A DNA stretch of 64,000 nt from positions 1,488,001-1,552,000 of the forward strand of contig NZ_CP007501.1 of assembly GCF_000973625.1 (NCBI RefSeq), read 5' to 3'. Shown here piece by piece: positions 24,634-34,317 of the stretch. This stretch comes from Polynucleobacter duraquae (GTDB taxonomy: Bacteria; Pseudomonadota; Gammaproteobacteria; Burkholderiales; Burkholderiaceae). The translations under genes and the position numbers were made by a program. Numbering within the stretch: position 1 is the first letter of the stretch; every line of letters starts with the position of its first letter. The notes under the pieces are model-generated. The model was not told the origin of the DNA. It saw nothing but the letters and a program-made list of their open reading frames with translations, and ran no database searches.

Positions 24634-25980
24634 TTACTTACCACCAATAGTCATTGACCCAATTAAGATGGAACCTGTTTCTTTGGTACCCCGAATCAGT
24701 GTGTCACTACCAATCATCTGAATATCCATCAACATATCTCGCAGGTTACTGGCAATCGTAATACCCTCAACCGGATATTGAATCTCGCCATTCTCTACCC
24801 AGTAACCAAAGGCACCACGAGAATAATCACCAGTGACGTAGTTCACGCCCTGCCCCATAAGCTCGGTAACTAGTAAACCCGTACCCATCGCCTGTAAGAG
24901 CGCTGGCAATCCTCCCTTTGGCGTCTTGCGGCTCTGCAATGTCAGATGATGAGAACCTCCTGCATTACCAGTGGTCTTCATTCCGAGTTTTCTGGCGGAA
25001 TAAGTGGATAAGAAATAACCTTGCAAAATCCCTTTATCAACCACGGTTCTCGCCGAAGTCTTCACACCTTCTTCATCAAAAGGGACGCTTCCTGTCATTG
25101 CCTTAAGGTGAGGATTTTCAAAAAGGCTGACATGCTTTGGTAATACTTGTTTACCTAAACTATCCAATAGAAAACTAGACCGACGATAGAGAGCACCGCC
25201 AGATACCGCTTGCACTAATCCGCCCAATAGGCCAGCAGCCAAGGGGGCTTCGAAAATGACTGGGCAACGGCGAGTACTGAGCGATCTTGCCTTTAGACGT
25301 GAAAGTGCACGCTCTGCTGCGTATTTACCAATGGCAGCCGGATCGGCCAACTCCCCTGGAATACGCGAGCTGGAATACCAATCATCTCGCTGCATTAGTG
25401 ACTTTTTACCGCCCTCATTTGCGATAGGTGCACAAGAAATATAGTGGCGTGAGAATGGGTAGCCACCCATAAACCCATGACTAGTTCCCATCATAAAATG
25501 CGCATGATGCGCAGATACCGAAGCGCCGTCGCTATTTTGAATTTGCTTACTAACAGCAAAGGCGGCGCCTTCTGCAGTACGCGCAATATCGATTGCTGTT
25601 GCCGAATCTAAATCCCACGGATGAAATAAATCTAGATCCAGTGGATGTTTTTCGAGCAGCTCTTTTTCAGCGGGACCAGCGCACAGGTCTTCGGCTGTAT
25701 GTTGGGCAATATGGTACGCAGCCTCGACGGTCGCCTTTAAAGAATCCTTGGAGAAATCACTAGTACTGGCATTGCCTCGACGATGACCTAAAAATACTGT
25801 TACGCCAACCTGCTTGTCCAAGCTTTGCTCAATCGTCTCGACCTCGCCTTTGCGAACGGTAACCGAGAGACCTTGGCCTTCAGAAACCTCGGAAACAGCA
25901 TCCGAGGCGCCCCGTCTCTTGGCTTCTGTGAGCATGAAATCGATGATTTCTTGAAACTGATTTGATGAGTGTGTAAACAT
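24634..25980 (-). CDS. pmbA: Metalloprotease PmbA/TldE
   Basis: Partner of TldD in a heterodimeric zinc protease that processes small peptides such as microcin B17 and degrades CcdA in E. coli. The 448-residue protein shows KRGASDAVSEVSEGQGLSVTVRKGEVETIEQS, PVIFEAPLAAGLLGGLVQAVSGGALYRRSSFL, and GVNYVTGDYSRGAFGYWVENGEIQYPVEG, all family hallmarks. TldE lacks the zinc ligands carried by TldD, and no HExxxH is seen here, as expected. Its start is 26 bases from the divergent mog gene. Confidence 0.93.
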   Translation of the reverse strand: MFTHSSNQFQEIIDFMLTEAKRRGASDAVSEVSEGQGLSVTVRKGEVETIEQSLDKQVGVTVFLGHRRGNASTSDFSKDSLKATVEAAYHIAQHTAEDLCAGPAEKELLEKHPLDLDLFHPWDLDSATAIDIARTAEGAAFAVSKQIQNSDGASVSAHHAHFMMGTSHGFMGGYPFSRHYISCAPIANEGGKKSLMQRDDWYSSSRIPGELADPAAIGKYAAERALSRLKARSLSTRRCPVIFEAPLAAGLLGGLVQAVSGGALYRRSSFLLDSLGKQVLPKHVSLFENPHLKAMTGSVPFDEEGVKTSARTVVDKGILQGYFLSTYSARKLGMKTTGNAGGSHHLTLQSRKTPKGGLPALLQAMGTGLLVTELMGQGVNYVTGDYSRGAFGYWVENGEIQYPVEGITIASNLRDMLMDIQMIGSDTLIRGTKETGSILIGSMTIGGK

Positions 25981-26006
25981 GCCCTAATAATAGCTAGAAT
26001 AGAAAC

Positions 26007-26630
26007 ATGAAGCATACCGAAGCTTGGAAAAGATCCTCCCCTAACGAAATTAAAATTGGCTTAATTTCGATATCCGATAGAGCGAGCAAGGGCATTTATA
26101 CCGATGAGGGCATCCCTGCCCTCCAATTGTGGCTACAAACGGCCATCATTACCCCCTGCGTCTTTCATGAACGCCTCATTGCGGATGAGCAGGAGGTTAT
26201 TACCGAAACGATCGTAGAGCTGACCGATGATCTTGGATGCGATTTAGTCCTCACTACAGGCGGCACAGGCCCCTCCCGAAGAGACGTCACCCCTGAGGCC
26301 ACAATTGATGCTGGAACCCGGGAAATGCCCGGATTTGGCGAGCAAATGCGCCAAATTAGCCTGCGCTTTGTACCGACTGCTATTTTGTCTCGTCAAACTG
26401 CCGTTCTTCGAGAAATTGAGGGGCACACTGCCCTAGTCATTAACCTGCCGGGTCAACCCAAATCCATCAAAGAAACCCTTGAAGGTTTAAAGGATGCCGA
26501 GGGTAAATCAGTTGCTCCGGGTATCTTTGCTGCCGTCCCATACTGTATCGACCTGATCGGTGGCCCTTATATCGAGACCGATGAAACCATCGTGAAAGCT
26601 TTTAGACCCAAGAGCGCAATCAAGAAATAA
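26007..26630 (+). CDS. mog: Molybdopterin adenylyltransferase (MogA)
   Basis: Adenylates molybdopterin before MoeA inserts molybdenum. The 207-residue protein has ISISDRASKGIYTDEGIPAL, the phosphate-binding TTGGTGPSRRDVTPEAT, and INLPGQPKSIKETLEGL, which define MogA. A short N-terminal extension of about 17 residues precedes the usual start. It completes the window's molybdopterin genes but lies 14 kb from moaA-mobA-moeA. A terminator follows. Confidence 0.93.
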   Translation: MKHTEAWKRSSPNEIKIGLISISDRASKGIYTDEGIPALQLWLQTAIITPCVFHERLIADEQEVITETIVELTDDLGCDLVLTTGGTGPSRRDVTPEATIDAGTREMPGFGEQMRQISLRFVPTAILSRQTAVLREIEGHTALVINLPGQPKSIKETLEGLKDAEGKSVAPGIFAAVPYCIDLIGGPYIETDETIVKAFRPKSAIKK

Positions 26631-26654
26631 GCTGCCAATCATTTTGGGGGAAAC

Positions 26655-26682
26655 AAAAGGGTCTATCGCTAGACCCTTTTTT
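26655..26682. terminator. Bidirectional terminator between mog and orn
   Basis: AAAAGGGTCTA (26655-26665) pairs with TAGACCCTTTT (26670-26680) around TCGC, with Ts running to 26682. Functions for the plus-strand mog; the A-run also gives a T-run for the convergent orn transcript. Confidence 0.85.
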
Positions 26683-26706
26683 CATCACTCAATATTGAAT
26701 GCAAAA

Positions 26707-27306
26707 TTACTCTGGCAAAGGCACGATAAACTTTTCCCGATAGTACTTAAGCTCTTCAATAGACTCCTCAATATCAGCCAAGGCGGTATGCGCCTGCTTT
26801 TTAGTGAAACCCTTCACCAATTCAGGATGCCAACGCTTGCAGAGCTCTTTGAGTGTTGAAACGTCAATATTTCGATAATGAAAGAAGGTCTCTAGCTTTG
26901 GCATGTACTTCGCCATAAAGCGTCTATCCTGACCAATCGTATTGCCACACATTGGCGCAATACCGGGCTTAATATATTTTTTCAAAAAGGCAATACATTC
27001 AGCTTCAGCAGTAGCCTCATCCGTTGTTGAGGCCTTGACCTTGTCAATTAGGCCAGAGCGGCCGTGAGTGCCCTTATTCCAGGCATCCATCGCATCTAGT
27101 AAGGCATCCTCCTGGCGGATCACCCAAACAGGAGCAGTGGCAATGGTATTCAGATGCGCATCGGTCACGATCACAGCAATTTCCAAAATGCGCTCTTTTT
27201 CAGGATCTAGACCAGACATCTCCATATCCACCCAAATTAGGTGCTCATTGGCTGGCGCAGCCTTTGGCGGCGGTGTACTTGTTTTTTCACTCATATCTAT
27301 AATCAT
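26707..27306 (-). CDS. orn: Oligoribonuclease
   Basis: 3'-to-5' exonuclease that degrades two- to five-nucleotide RNAs and pGpG to mononucleotides; usually essential. The DEDDh active site is visible: [23 protein letters not shown] (first D and E), [14 protein letters not shown] (third acidic) and [21 protein letters not shown] (H and final D). The 199-residue form includes about 20 extra N-terminal residues (a Pro/Ala stretch). An ATG at 27294 would remove four residues. Only three bases separate this start from the divergent M48 protease. Confidence 0.94.
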   Translation of the reverse strand: MIIDMSEKTSTPPPKAAPANEHLIWVDMEMSGLDPEKERILEIAVIVTDAHLNTIATAPVWVIRQEDALLDAMDAWNKGTHGRSGLIDKVKASTTDEATAEAECIAFLKKYIKPGIAPMCGNTIGQDRRFMAKYMPKLETFFHYRNIDVSTLKELCKRWHPELVKGFTKKQAHTALADIEESIEELKYYREKFIVPLPE

Positions 27307-27309
27307 CTC

Positions 27310-28560
27310 ATGACATTCACAATTGTTTTTCTAATCGCCTTCATCGCCAGCTTTGGTTTACGCCACTGGTTATCCCAACGCCAAATTCGGCACGTCGCTA
27401 TCAACCGCGATGTGGTGCCTGCTGAGTTTGCATCTCAGATCTCTTTGGCCGAACATCAAAAGGCTGCCGACTATACGATTGCCAAATTGCGCCTAGGTAT
27501 TTTAGAGAATGGCGTCAGTGCAATTATCTTGATCGGCTTCACGCTCTTGGGTGGATTGCAGATTTTAAATCTATCACTTCTGCAGCTATTAGGCGAAGGC
27601 ATTGCTCAGCAAATGGCCTTGCTAATATCCATTGTCTTGATCTCCGGAATTCTGGATCTGCCTTTCTCTTGGTACAAACAGTTTTACTTAGAAGAGCGCT
27701 TTGGTTTTAATCGCATGAACGGCAAACTCTTTTTTAGCGATATGTTCAAGGGCTTAGGTGTTGGTGGCGCAATTGGCGTTCCACTTCTCTGGGTCATTCT
27801 CAGTCTGATGGCTCAAGCAGGTGACTTTTGGTGGCTGTGGGCTTGGGGTGTACTCACTGTATTTAGTCTATTAATGCAGTGGATATTTCCGACCTTCATC
27901 GCACCGATCTTTAATAAGTTTCAAGCGCTAGAAGAGGGGCCACTGAAGACGCAAATCGAAGCCCTATTAAGCCGCTGTGATTTTGCTAGCCAAGGTCTGT
28001 TCGTCATGGATGGTAGCAAGCGCAGTGCGCACGGTAATGCATTTTTTGCGGGCATGGGCAAAGCGAAGCGTATTGTCTTTTTTGATACCTTGATTGAGAA
28101 GCTCAACCCCGGCGAAGTAGAGGCAGTTTTGGCTCATGAGCTTGGTCACTACAAGTGCAACCATATCCGCAAGCGTTTGCTAGTTTCCTTTGCTATCAGC
28201 TTTTTGACATTTGCACTCTTGGGGTGGATTAGCACCCAGCCGTGGTTCTATACCGATCTGGGTGTAATGCCTAATCTGAATGGCTATAACGGTGGTTTGG
28301 CTTTAGCACTCTTCATGCTTGTTGCACCAGTATTTAGCTTCTTCCTGACGCCGCTGTCTAGCTTGGCATCACGCAAACATGAATATGAGGCGGATGGTTT
28401 TGCTGCAGATAAATCTTCTGCGAGTGACTTAATTTCTGCCTTAGTGAAGCTCTATCAAGACAATGCGTCAACCCTAACGCCAGATCCGATCTATACCGCT
28501 TTTTATAGTTCGCATCCACCAGCTCCATTACGCATTGCCAATCTCAAGCGCTTTAACTAA
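27310..28560 (+). CDS. M48 family (Ste24-like) membrane metallopeptidase
   Basis: A 416-residue integral membrane zinc protease resembling CAAX prenyl protease 1. Zinc ligands are in HELGH at 276-280 ([13 protein letters not shown]) and E358 of the ExxxD motif ([11 protein letters not shown]). About six or seven hydrophobic helices span the protein, and [21 protein letters not shown] is the family's conserved N-terminal signature. I place the start at the ATG 27310, since the upstream frame is antisense to orn. rsgA follows 22 bases after the stop. Confidence 0.9.
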   Translation: MTFTIVFLIAFIASFGLRHWLSQRQIRHVAINRDVVPAEFASQISLAEHQKAADYTIAKLRLGILENGVSAIILIGFTLLGGLQILNLSLLQLLGEGIAQQMALLISIVLISGILDLPFSWYKQFYLEERFGFNRMNGKLFFSDMFKGLGVGGAIGVPLLWVILSLMAQAGDFWWLWAWGVLTVFSLLMQWIFPTFIAPIFNKFQALEEGPLKTQIEALLSRCDFASQGLFVMDGSKRSAHGNAFFAGMGKAKRIVFFDTLIEKLNPGEVEAVLAHELGHYKCNHIRKRLLVSFAISFLTFALLGWISTQPWFYTDLGVMPNLNGYNGGLALALFMLVAPVFSFFLTPLSSLASRKHEYEADGFAADKSSASDLISALVKLYQDNASTLTPDPIYTAFYSSHPPAPLRIANLKRFN

Positions 28561-28582
28561 GTAGTTAGGAATTGTTTAATTA

Positions 28583-29596
28583 ATGGAACAATTTCATGCG
28601 CTACTGACTGCCTCTTATGGAAGGCATTATTTAGCGCAGCGTTTACTGAAAGATGAGCACGGAAATGAATCTCCTGCCGGTGATTTAATTCAAGTCAGCA
28701 CTCCAGCAAAGCAGCATATTGGCGCTGTGGGTGACCGTATGTTGTTGGAAATGACTTCGGTTGATCAAGCCCGAATTATTCGCATCGAACCACGAGAAAA
28801 TTTACTCTATCGATCTGATGCTTTTAAAAGCAAACTCATTGCTTCCAATGTCGATCAAATATTAGTCGTACTAGCTACGCAACCAGCCTTCTCTCCCGAT
28901 CTTTTGGGAAGAGCGGTTGTTGCCGCAGAGACAAATCAAATTGGTTTGCATATCTTGCTGAACAAGTGCGATCTCAAGGATAACTTGGAGCATGCTCGCA
29001 AGATTATTGCACCTTATGCTCGTATGGGCTATCCCGTTACTGAGGTATCAGCCAAATTTGATCAAGCCTCTATCGAAGCATTGCGCCCTGCCATTTGCGG
29101 CAAAGTATCTGTGTTCGTAGGTCAATCTGGCATGGGCAAATCTAGCCTACTCAATGCCTGGGTTCCTAATGCAGCAGCGATTACTCAAGAGTACTCAGTA
29201 CGCCTAGATACTGGTAAACACACCACAACCGCTTGCCGCTACTTTGAGCTACCAGAGGCTTGGGGGCGAGATGCTAAAGGCAAATTGGGTGCTTTAATCG
29301 ATTCCCCAGGCTTTCAGGAGTTTGGCTTGGCACACATGTCGGTTAGCGAGCTAGAGCATGCTTTTAGGGAGTTTCATGAGCTACTAGGCAAGTGTCGCTT
29401 TCATAACTGTGCGCACCAATCAGAGCCAGATTGCGCAATACGAGAAGCTGTCGACAAAAATGAAATTGCGCCAGAAAGATTAGCGCTCTTTAGGCAATTG
29501 CGTTCAGACTCAAAAACTGCCGATACGCAGATTCAGGGAATCAGCCAAGCCAAAGAGCGATGGTCAGCATTAGCAATAAAGCCATCCAAGCGATAA
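28583..29596 (+). CDS. rsgA: Ribosome small subunit-dependent GTPase RsgA
   Basis: Late 30S assembly GTPase that releases RbfA. The 337-residue protein has an N-terminal OB fold (about 20-85), then circularly permuted GTPase motifs: G4 LNKCDLKDN, G1 VFVGQSGMGKSSLLN and G3 DSPGFQEFG. A C-terminal zinc site follows (CRFHNCAHQSEPDCAI). Its final 56 bases overlap, tail to tail, the CobD-like gene on the other strand. Confidence 0.94.
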   Translation: MEQFHALLTASYGRHYLAQRLLKDEHGNESPAGDLIQVSTPAKQHIGAVGDRMLLEMTSVDQARIIRIEPRENLLYRSDAFKSKLIASNVDQILVVLATQPAFSPDLLGRAVVAAETNQIGLHILLNKCDLKDNLEHARKIIAPYARMGYPVTEVSAKFDQASIEALRPAICGKVSVFVGQSGMGKSSLLNAWVPNAAAITQEYSVRLDTGKHTTTACRYFELPEAWGRDAKGKLGALIDSPGFQEFGLAHMSVSELEHAFREFHELLGKCRFHNCAHQSEPDCAIREAVDKNEIAPERLALFRQLRSDSKTADTQIQGISQAKERWSALAIKPSKR

Positions 29597-30500
29597 CTAA
29601 ACGCCACACTAAGCCTACGGCGGAACGCATGGTGCGCTCGTTTGGCTCCAGACCCACTTCGTAAAAAACAGGCTCTCCAGCTTCAGCCATACGCAAAGCT
29701 TCATCGCTATCAGGCTCACTCATAGGCTCGCCCAAGCGAACACCTAAGGCACCACTTCCGGATGCCAAGATCACAGCTGACAGAGAATCAGACCATTTAC
29801 CAGTTAGGTGACGCCATGCATAGACAGCGCCTTCAAAGTTACCCACAATCGCAAAGCCCATTGCAGTGATGCGTGCAGGCACCCAATCTAATACGTAGAA
29901 GAAATGGCGTGCTGATTCACTTAAATTAAAGTCGCCTTTTTCTGACCAGCGCTGAGCAGCAGTATCCGCCAAGCGATACAACACTACGCCTGCAGGACCC
30001 ATCGGCATTAAGAACCAGAACAGCACACCAAATACATGATGGTGAGAACCGATGATGGCACGCTCTAATGCAAGTGAAATCACTTCAGTCTCAGTGAGAT
30101 TGGAAGCATCTAATTCAGGGCCATACCACTGCGCCAGTGCCAAACGAGCTGCAGGCAAATCATGGTTTGCAATGGCCTCATGCACTAGTGTGAAAGAGTG
30201 GCTAAATTGGCGGAAACCAAAAAATAGATAGGCGATCAATACGTTCCATAGGAATCCCAGAATTGGGAAGGTCACCATAAAGACGACATACAGCACGAAG
30301 ACTAGGAATGTGGGCAGAATGAACGCGACCAAACAGGCCATGCGCGCACCTACAGGACTTGCACCTTGTTCAGTCTTGCCGCCGAATTCTCCAGCAACCC
30401 AATCAAGCCAGCGAGCACTCATGCGCGCGATCCAATGATTTGACGTTACTGGGCGATATTGCTCAGCAATGAGTGCGAAGAGAATAGAAAAGAAAGTCAT
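29541..30500 (-). CDS. CobD/CbiB family membrane protein
   Basis: A 319-residue multi-spanning membrane protein of the CobD/CbiB family. True CobD makes adenosylcobinamide phosphate in cobalamin synthesis; many Burkholderiales carry a relative of unknown role next to Nudix and rsgA genes, and none of the cobalamin genes is seen here. Helices lie near 58-100, 155-180 and at the C-terminus (LVWRLVIAWMALLLMLTIALWL). The N-terminus MTFFSILFALIAEQYRPV also recalls AmpE. It overlaps the Nudix gene by four bases and rsgA by 56. Confidence 0.75.
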   Translation of the reverse strand: MTFFSILFALIAEQYRPVTSNHWIARMSARWLDWVAGEFGGKTEQGASPVGARMACLVAFILPTFLVFVLYVVFMVTFPILGFLWNVLIAYLFFGFRQFSHSFTLVHEAIANHDLPAARLALAQWYGPELDASNLTETEVISLALERAIIGSHHHVFGVLFWFLMPMGPAGVVLYRLADTAAQRWSEKGDFNLSESARHFFYVLDWVPARITAMGFAIVGNFEGAVYAWRHLTGKWSDSLSAVILASGSGALGVRLGEPMSEPDSDEALRMAEAGEPVFYEVGLEPNERTMRSAVGLVWRLVIAWMALLLMLTIALWLG

Positions 30501-31234
30501 ACTTTTAATAAATGATAAAGGTTACGCAACATTCCAGCAGTAGCGCCCCAGATAAAACGATTTTCATAGGGCATTGAATAAAACCGACGACTACCCTGAT
30601 CACTCTCCCAGACCCGCACTTGATGATTTGCAGGATCCATTAAAAAATGTAAAGGCACTTCAAAAACATCCGCCACTTCAAATACGTCTAATGCATATTC
30701 TGCCTGAGGTTTTACCAAGCCTACAACCGGCGTCACACTATATCCCGAAACCGTTAAATATTGAGGTAAATGACCAATGATCTCGACCCCCTGCGGATTC
30801 AAACCGATTTCCTCTTCACTTTCTCGCAAAGCGGTGTGATTGGGATCGAAATCACTCGGATCCATTCGTCCACCTGGGAAGCTGATCTGACCGGCATGGT
30901 CGTGCAAATGGTCGGTTCTTTGGGTTAGCAACACAGACAGTCCATCACTCTTCAGGAGCAAGGGTATTAATACAGCCGCCCGGGTCACTTTTCCAGCAGC
31001 CTGCCGCTTGGAAATAATATCCGCGGCGATGATGTGCCGGCTCTCATCAGTAATCTCTGGCCGCCAAACAGGAGGATTCAGAAAGCGTTGCTTTAGGCTG
31101 GATGGGTCCAAATGATGAGCAGTCACTTTGGGCTGATCCGAACAAACCTCATGAACTGGAATCGCCCGCGCATCAAAATTCAATGGCGTAGCATTACTCA
31201 ATTTTGGCTCTTGGGGTTTGAAATTCTTTGGCAT
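30497..31234 (-). CDS. Nudix hydrolase, CoA pyrophosphatase-like
   Basis: Hydrolyses a nucleoside diphosphate linked to another moiety, most likely coenzyme A or derivatives (NudL type). The 245-residue protein has the Nudix box from GGRMDPSD to RESEEEIGL, preceded by VLLTQRTDHLHDHAGQISFPGG, the UPF0035 signature of CoA pyrophosphatases. FIWGATAGML near the end is also typical. Its stop overlaps the start of the CobD-like gene (ATGA), showing co-transcription. Confidence 0.9.
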   Translation of the reverse strand: MPKNFKPQEPKLSNATPLNFDARAIPVHEVCSDQPKVTAHHLDPSSLKQRFLNPPVWRPEITDESRHIIAADIISKRQAAGKVTRAAVLIPLLLKSDGLSVLLTQRTDHLHDHAGQISFPGGRMDPSDFDPNHTALRESEEEIGLNPQGVEIIGHLPQYLTVSGYSVTPVVGLVKPQAEYALDVFEVADVFEVPLHFLMDPANHQVRVWESDQGSRRFYSMPYENRFIWGATAGMLRNLYHLLKV

Positions 31235-31255
31235 CTGCTTTTATTTTAGGGCAAT

Positions 31256-31280
31256 AAAAAAGGCAGCCTAGGCCGCCTTC
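31256..31280 (-). terminator. Terminator of the rpsP-rimM-trmD-rplS operon
   Basis: On the minus strand an AAGGCGGCC / GGCTGCCTT stem, with one G-T mismatch, is followed by TTTTTTA (31256-31261). It lies 20 bases past the rplS stop. Confidence 0.75.
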
Positions 31281-31299
31281 TTTTGGATTAAAGCAGACC

Positions 31300-31698
31300 T
31301 TATTCCGCTGCTGTCTCAGCAACTGCCTTGACTTTGCGAGCAGGAAGCTTTTCTTTAATACGTGCAGACTTACCTGAACGATCACGCAAGTAGTACAACT
31401 TCGCGCGACGTACATCACCTCGACGCTTCACTTCAATGCTAGCGATCAACGGTGAGTAAGTTTGGAACGTACGCTCTACACCTTCGCCAGATGAAATCTT
31501 GCGAACGATGAAGCTAGAATTCAGTCCGCGATTGCGCTTAGCAATCACAACGCCTTCAAAGGCCTGGGTACGCTTACGTGTACCCTCAACTACGTTTACA
31601 CCAACAACTACTGTATCACCAGGAGCGAAAGCAGGAAGCACTTTGTTAGCACTTAAGCGAGCAATTTCTTCTTGCTCAATTTTTTCGATCAAATTCAT
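31300..31698 (-). CDS. rplS: 50S ribosomal protein bL19
   Basis: Large-subunit protein at the 30S-50S interface. The 132-residue protein begins [15 protein letters not shown], and has [36 protein letters not shown] and [27 protein letters not shown], with a short Ala/Val/Lys-rich tail. Last gene of the rpsP operon; a gap of 126 bases separates it from trmD. Confidence 0.97.
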   Translation of the reverse strand: MNLIEKIEQEEIARLSANKVLPAFAPGDTVVVGVNVVEGTRKRTQAFEGVVIAKRNRGLNSSFIVRKISSGEGVERTFQTYSPLIASIEVKRRGDVRRAKLYYLRDRSGKSARIKEKLPARKVKAVAETAAE

Positions 31699-31824
31699 TA
31701 TTAATCCTTAAACATCTTGTCAGCGTTTAATCCCGAGATTTTCATCAACGGACCAGACAGAGGATGCAGTTAAAACCATTTCACTAAATCAAAACACAAA
31801 CACTTCATTCAAAAGCATAATTAC

Positions 31825-32571
31825 TTATAGCGTTCGAAGAAATTGCTCATCTTCTTTACTTAGCAACCCATTAGCTCTTGCCGACTTAATTAAATCAGGT
31901 CTGAGCCTTAGCGTCAGCTCTAAAGACTTTTGCCGACGCCAATCCGCTATTTTAGCGTGATGTCCGCCTAAAAGCACGTCCGGAACGGATAAATTTTCAT
32001 ATATTTCAGGGCGGGTGTAGTGCGGATAGTCCAAAAGACCATTCATGAAACTATCCTGAATGGCAGAATCCCCATCGCCTAAGGCGCCTGGAATGAGGCG
32101 AATAACCGCATCCATCATGGTCATGGCAGGCAATTCACCACCAGAAACCACAAAATCACCCATCGAAAGCTGTAAATCAACGTTGCGATCAATAAAACGC
32201 TGGTCAACAGCCTCATAACGACCACAAATAAAGGTTAAATTACCGTAATTGAGGATATCTTTCGCTATCTTCTGAGAAAAGATCTCTCCTTGAGGGGCGA
32301 GGAGGCAAATTGGACCAGAAGCAACATTTTGAGATTGATGAGCTGCCTTAATAGCAAATAAGGTATCTTCCAAAGGTTTTGCCATCATGACCATGCCAGG
32401 GCCACCACCATATGCTCGATCATCCACAGTCTTACGGGGATCAGAGCAGTAATCCCGAGGATTCCAAAGATTGATATTGGCAAGACCTTGTTCGTAGGCA
32501 CGCCCAGTAATACCCCACTGCGTTAAAGCAGAGAACATTTCAGGGAATAAGGTGACTACATCAAAGCGCAT
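31825..32571 (-). CDS. trmD: tRNA (guanine-N1-)-methyltransferase TrmD
   Basis: Makes m1G37 in tRNAs to prevent frameshifting, using SAM bound in a trefoil knot. The 248-residue protein starts MRFDVVTLFPEMFSAL at 32571, and has DDRAYGGGPGMVMMAKPLE, ICGRYEAVDQRFID and GDFVVSGGELPAM (knot). The upstream TTG at 32583 is a less likely start. 24 bases separate it from rimM. Confidence 0.96.
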   Translation of the reverse strand: MRFDVVTLFPEMFSALTQWGITGRAYEQGLANINLWNPRDYCSDPRKTVDDRAYGGGPGMVMMAKPLEDTLFAIKAAHQSQNVASGPICLLAPQGEIFSQKIAKDILNYGNLTFICGRYEAVDQRFIDRNVDLQLSMGDFVVSGGELPAMTMMDAVIRLIPGALGDGDSAIQDSFMNGLLDYPHYTRPEIYENLSVPDVLLGGHHAKIADWRRQKSLELTLRLRPDLIKSARANGLLSKEDEQFLRTL

Positions 32572-32595
32572 ATTAGAGATCAATGACTTTTCTGA

Positions 32596-33159
32596 TTACC
32601 AGTCGGGTTGCCAGTCTAAGGTAATCAGCCTATTAGGCAAGTCAACATTTTGCACTGCTTCTTTTACAAAAGGCACTAACTGTTTTACTGTTTTGGTTTT
32701 TGCATCGCCAAGAGAAATGATTCCATGAGCGCCGTTATCGTTAACTTCAATCACCTCACCCAGACTCTCTCCCTGGAGATTGATTGCCTTACAACCGATC
32801 AGGTCAACCCAGTAGTAACTATCGTCATCCGTCTTGGGAAACACCTCACGCGCAACTAAGATGCGAGCACCTTTTAAGGCTTCGGCATGATCGCGATCAG
32901 AAATACCATCCAAGGCAATCACTACCGTACCGCTATGCATCTTGGCCTGCTTCACCTTGTAAAGCTTTAATGAAGCCTGCTCATGAGAAACAGCAACACC
33001 AGCACTCCGACGAGGAATGAGAGATAACCAAAGTTCTTTGCTAGATAAGAGGGCTACCGGATCGGAAGAATGAGGGCGAACCTTAATCTGGCCCTGTAAG
33101 CCTTGAGCGTCTTGAACTGCACCGAGCTCGATCAAATCATTTAGGGAAGGTGTATTCAT
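32596..33159 (-). CDS. rimM: 16S rRNA processing protein RimM
   Basis: 30S maturation factor that binds uS19. The 187-residue protein has an N-terminal beta-barrel domain (ELGAVQDAQGLQGQIKVRPHSSDP) and a C-terminal PRC-barrel (YYWVDLIGCKAINLQGESLGEVIEV... LVPFVKEAVQNVDL). The ATG at 33159 is preceded by a near-perfect GGAGGTGA site (33167-33174), which decides against the TTG at 33183. Between rpsP and trmD, as in most bacteria. Confidence 0.95.
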   Translation of the reverse strand: MNTPSLNDLIELGAVQDAQGLQGQIKVRPHSSDPVALLSSKELWLSLIPRRSAGVAVSHEQASLKLYKVKQAKMHSGTVVIALDGISDRDHAEALKGARILVAREVFPKTDDDSYYWVDLIGCKAINLQGESLGEVIEVNDNGAHGIISLGDAKTKTVKQLVPFVKEAVQNVDLPNRLITLDWQPDW

Positions 33160-33166
33160 ATTGAAA

Positions 33167-33174
33167 TCACCTCC
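33167..33174 (-). promoter_or_regulatory. Strong ribosome binding site of rimM
   Basis: GGAGGTGA on the minus strand, seven bases before the ATG at 33159. It fixes the rimM start. Confidence 0.7.
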
Positions 33175-33252
33175 ACTCCCCAAATGACACTACTAGTAAA
33201 TTCTGCTACCAAAGACTTTATCGAGATGAGAAGGTCTTTGGATTTGAAGGCT

Positions 33253-33498
33253 TTAAACCGCAGGATTGTTTTTGATTAAACGAACTACAGTTGGAGAAAT
33301 CTGCGCGCCAACACCAGTCCAATAGGTCAGACGATCTTGAGCAATACGCATTGCTTGCTCTGTCGCCGCTGCCTGTGGATTGAAGTAACCAATACGCTCG
33401 ATAAAGTTCGAGTCGCGACGATTGCGCTTGTCTGTAGCCACGATGCTATAAAAAGGGCGCTTCTTTGAACCGCCGCGTGCCAGTCGAATGACGACCAT
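33253..33498 (-). CDS. rpsP: 30S ribosomal protein bS16
   Basis: Small-subunit assembly protein of 81 residues, with [41 protein letters not shown] and the end [20 protein letters not shown], full length. First gene of the rpsP-rimM-trmD-rplS operon. The 252-base gap upstream holds its promoter and that of the divergent lipoprotein gene; TAGAAT at 33625-33630 on the minus strand is a possible -10. Confidence 0.97.
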
Positions 33499-33750
33499 AC
33501 TTATTCCTTAAAATCTAAAATGAAAACAGGTTGATTACAACCCAATGAAATTACTACAAAATCTTGGGCTCCAACTAAAGCGCAAATTATCGAAACAAAT
33601 GCACGGTATAGCGGAAAGCCTCATATTCTAGACGAAAACCCCTACTTGATCCACCTATTTAAGCGAACGCCTCTTTGGCTTCAACAGTAGAATGGTATCC
33701 GGTGAAACATAAAATTATTATAAAAAACAATAGCTTACAGAAATTTTGTC

Positions 33751-34275
33751 ATGAAAATAGCCACTTTTAGACCATCCAAAGGCCCTATAGAGCGCTTTTT
33801 TCTCATTCTTTCTTGCTGTGGTTTGGGTTTTTTGACGGCCTGCGCCAATGTCATTCCACCCTGCTCCGCCAAAACTAGCCCTCCGAGCAGTGAGTTTCGC
33901 AACACCAAATGGGAGCTTGTTCGATGGAATCTCGCACCGAACAGCAAAGGGGAGGTGCGTGCCCGACAAATTCCCCAAGGTGACAATAGCAACCCTATCC
34001 AAATCATTTTTGATGCCAATGGTGAGCGTGTGAGTGGATCAACTGGGTGCAATCGCTTTACTGCACGCATCACCGAAGATGCCAGGGGCTTTACGCTAGA
34101 TCAAATCGCCAGTACAAAAATGGCCTGCGCACCCCAACGCATGGAATTAGAAAATGATTTCCTCTATGAATTAAATGATTACCGCTCGATTGTGCGCAAT
34201 GGCGATCAACTACTCATGATTGGTGCAGATCGAGAAGTCTTAAGTTTTATGCAAAAAAGCAATTCATCCAAATAA
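33751..34275 (+). CDS. META domain-containing lipoprotein
   Basis: A 174-residue predicted lipoprotein. Hydrophobic residues 15-30 end in a lipobox (GFLTAC), so the protein should be lipid-anchored after signal peptidase II cleavage. The rest resembles the META/HslJ domain: NTKWELVRW, then VSGSTGCNRFTA and TKMACAPQRMELENDFL, which are the domain's core motifs. HslJ proteins are linked to heat and novobiocin tolerance in E. coli, but the role here is unknown. Followed after 42 bases by a small membrane protein. Confidence 0.8.
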   Translation: MKIATFRPSKGPIERFFLILSCCGLGFLTACANVIPPCSAKTSPPSSEFRNTKWELVRWNLAPNSKGEVRARQIPQGDNSNPIQIIFDANGERVSGSTGCNRFTARITEDARGFTLDQIASTKMACAPQRMELENDFLYELNDYRSIVRNGDQLLMIGADREVLSFMQKSNSSK

Positions 34276-34317
34276 AAAATGGCTCACTATTGCATTAGCC
34301 TATCACTGAAAGTCTGA

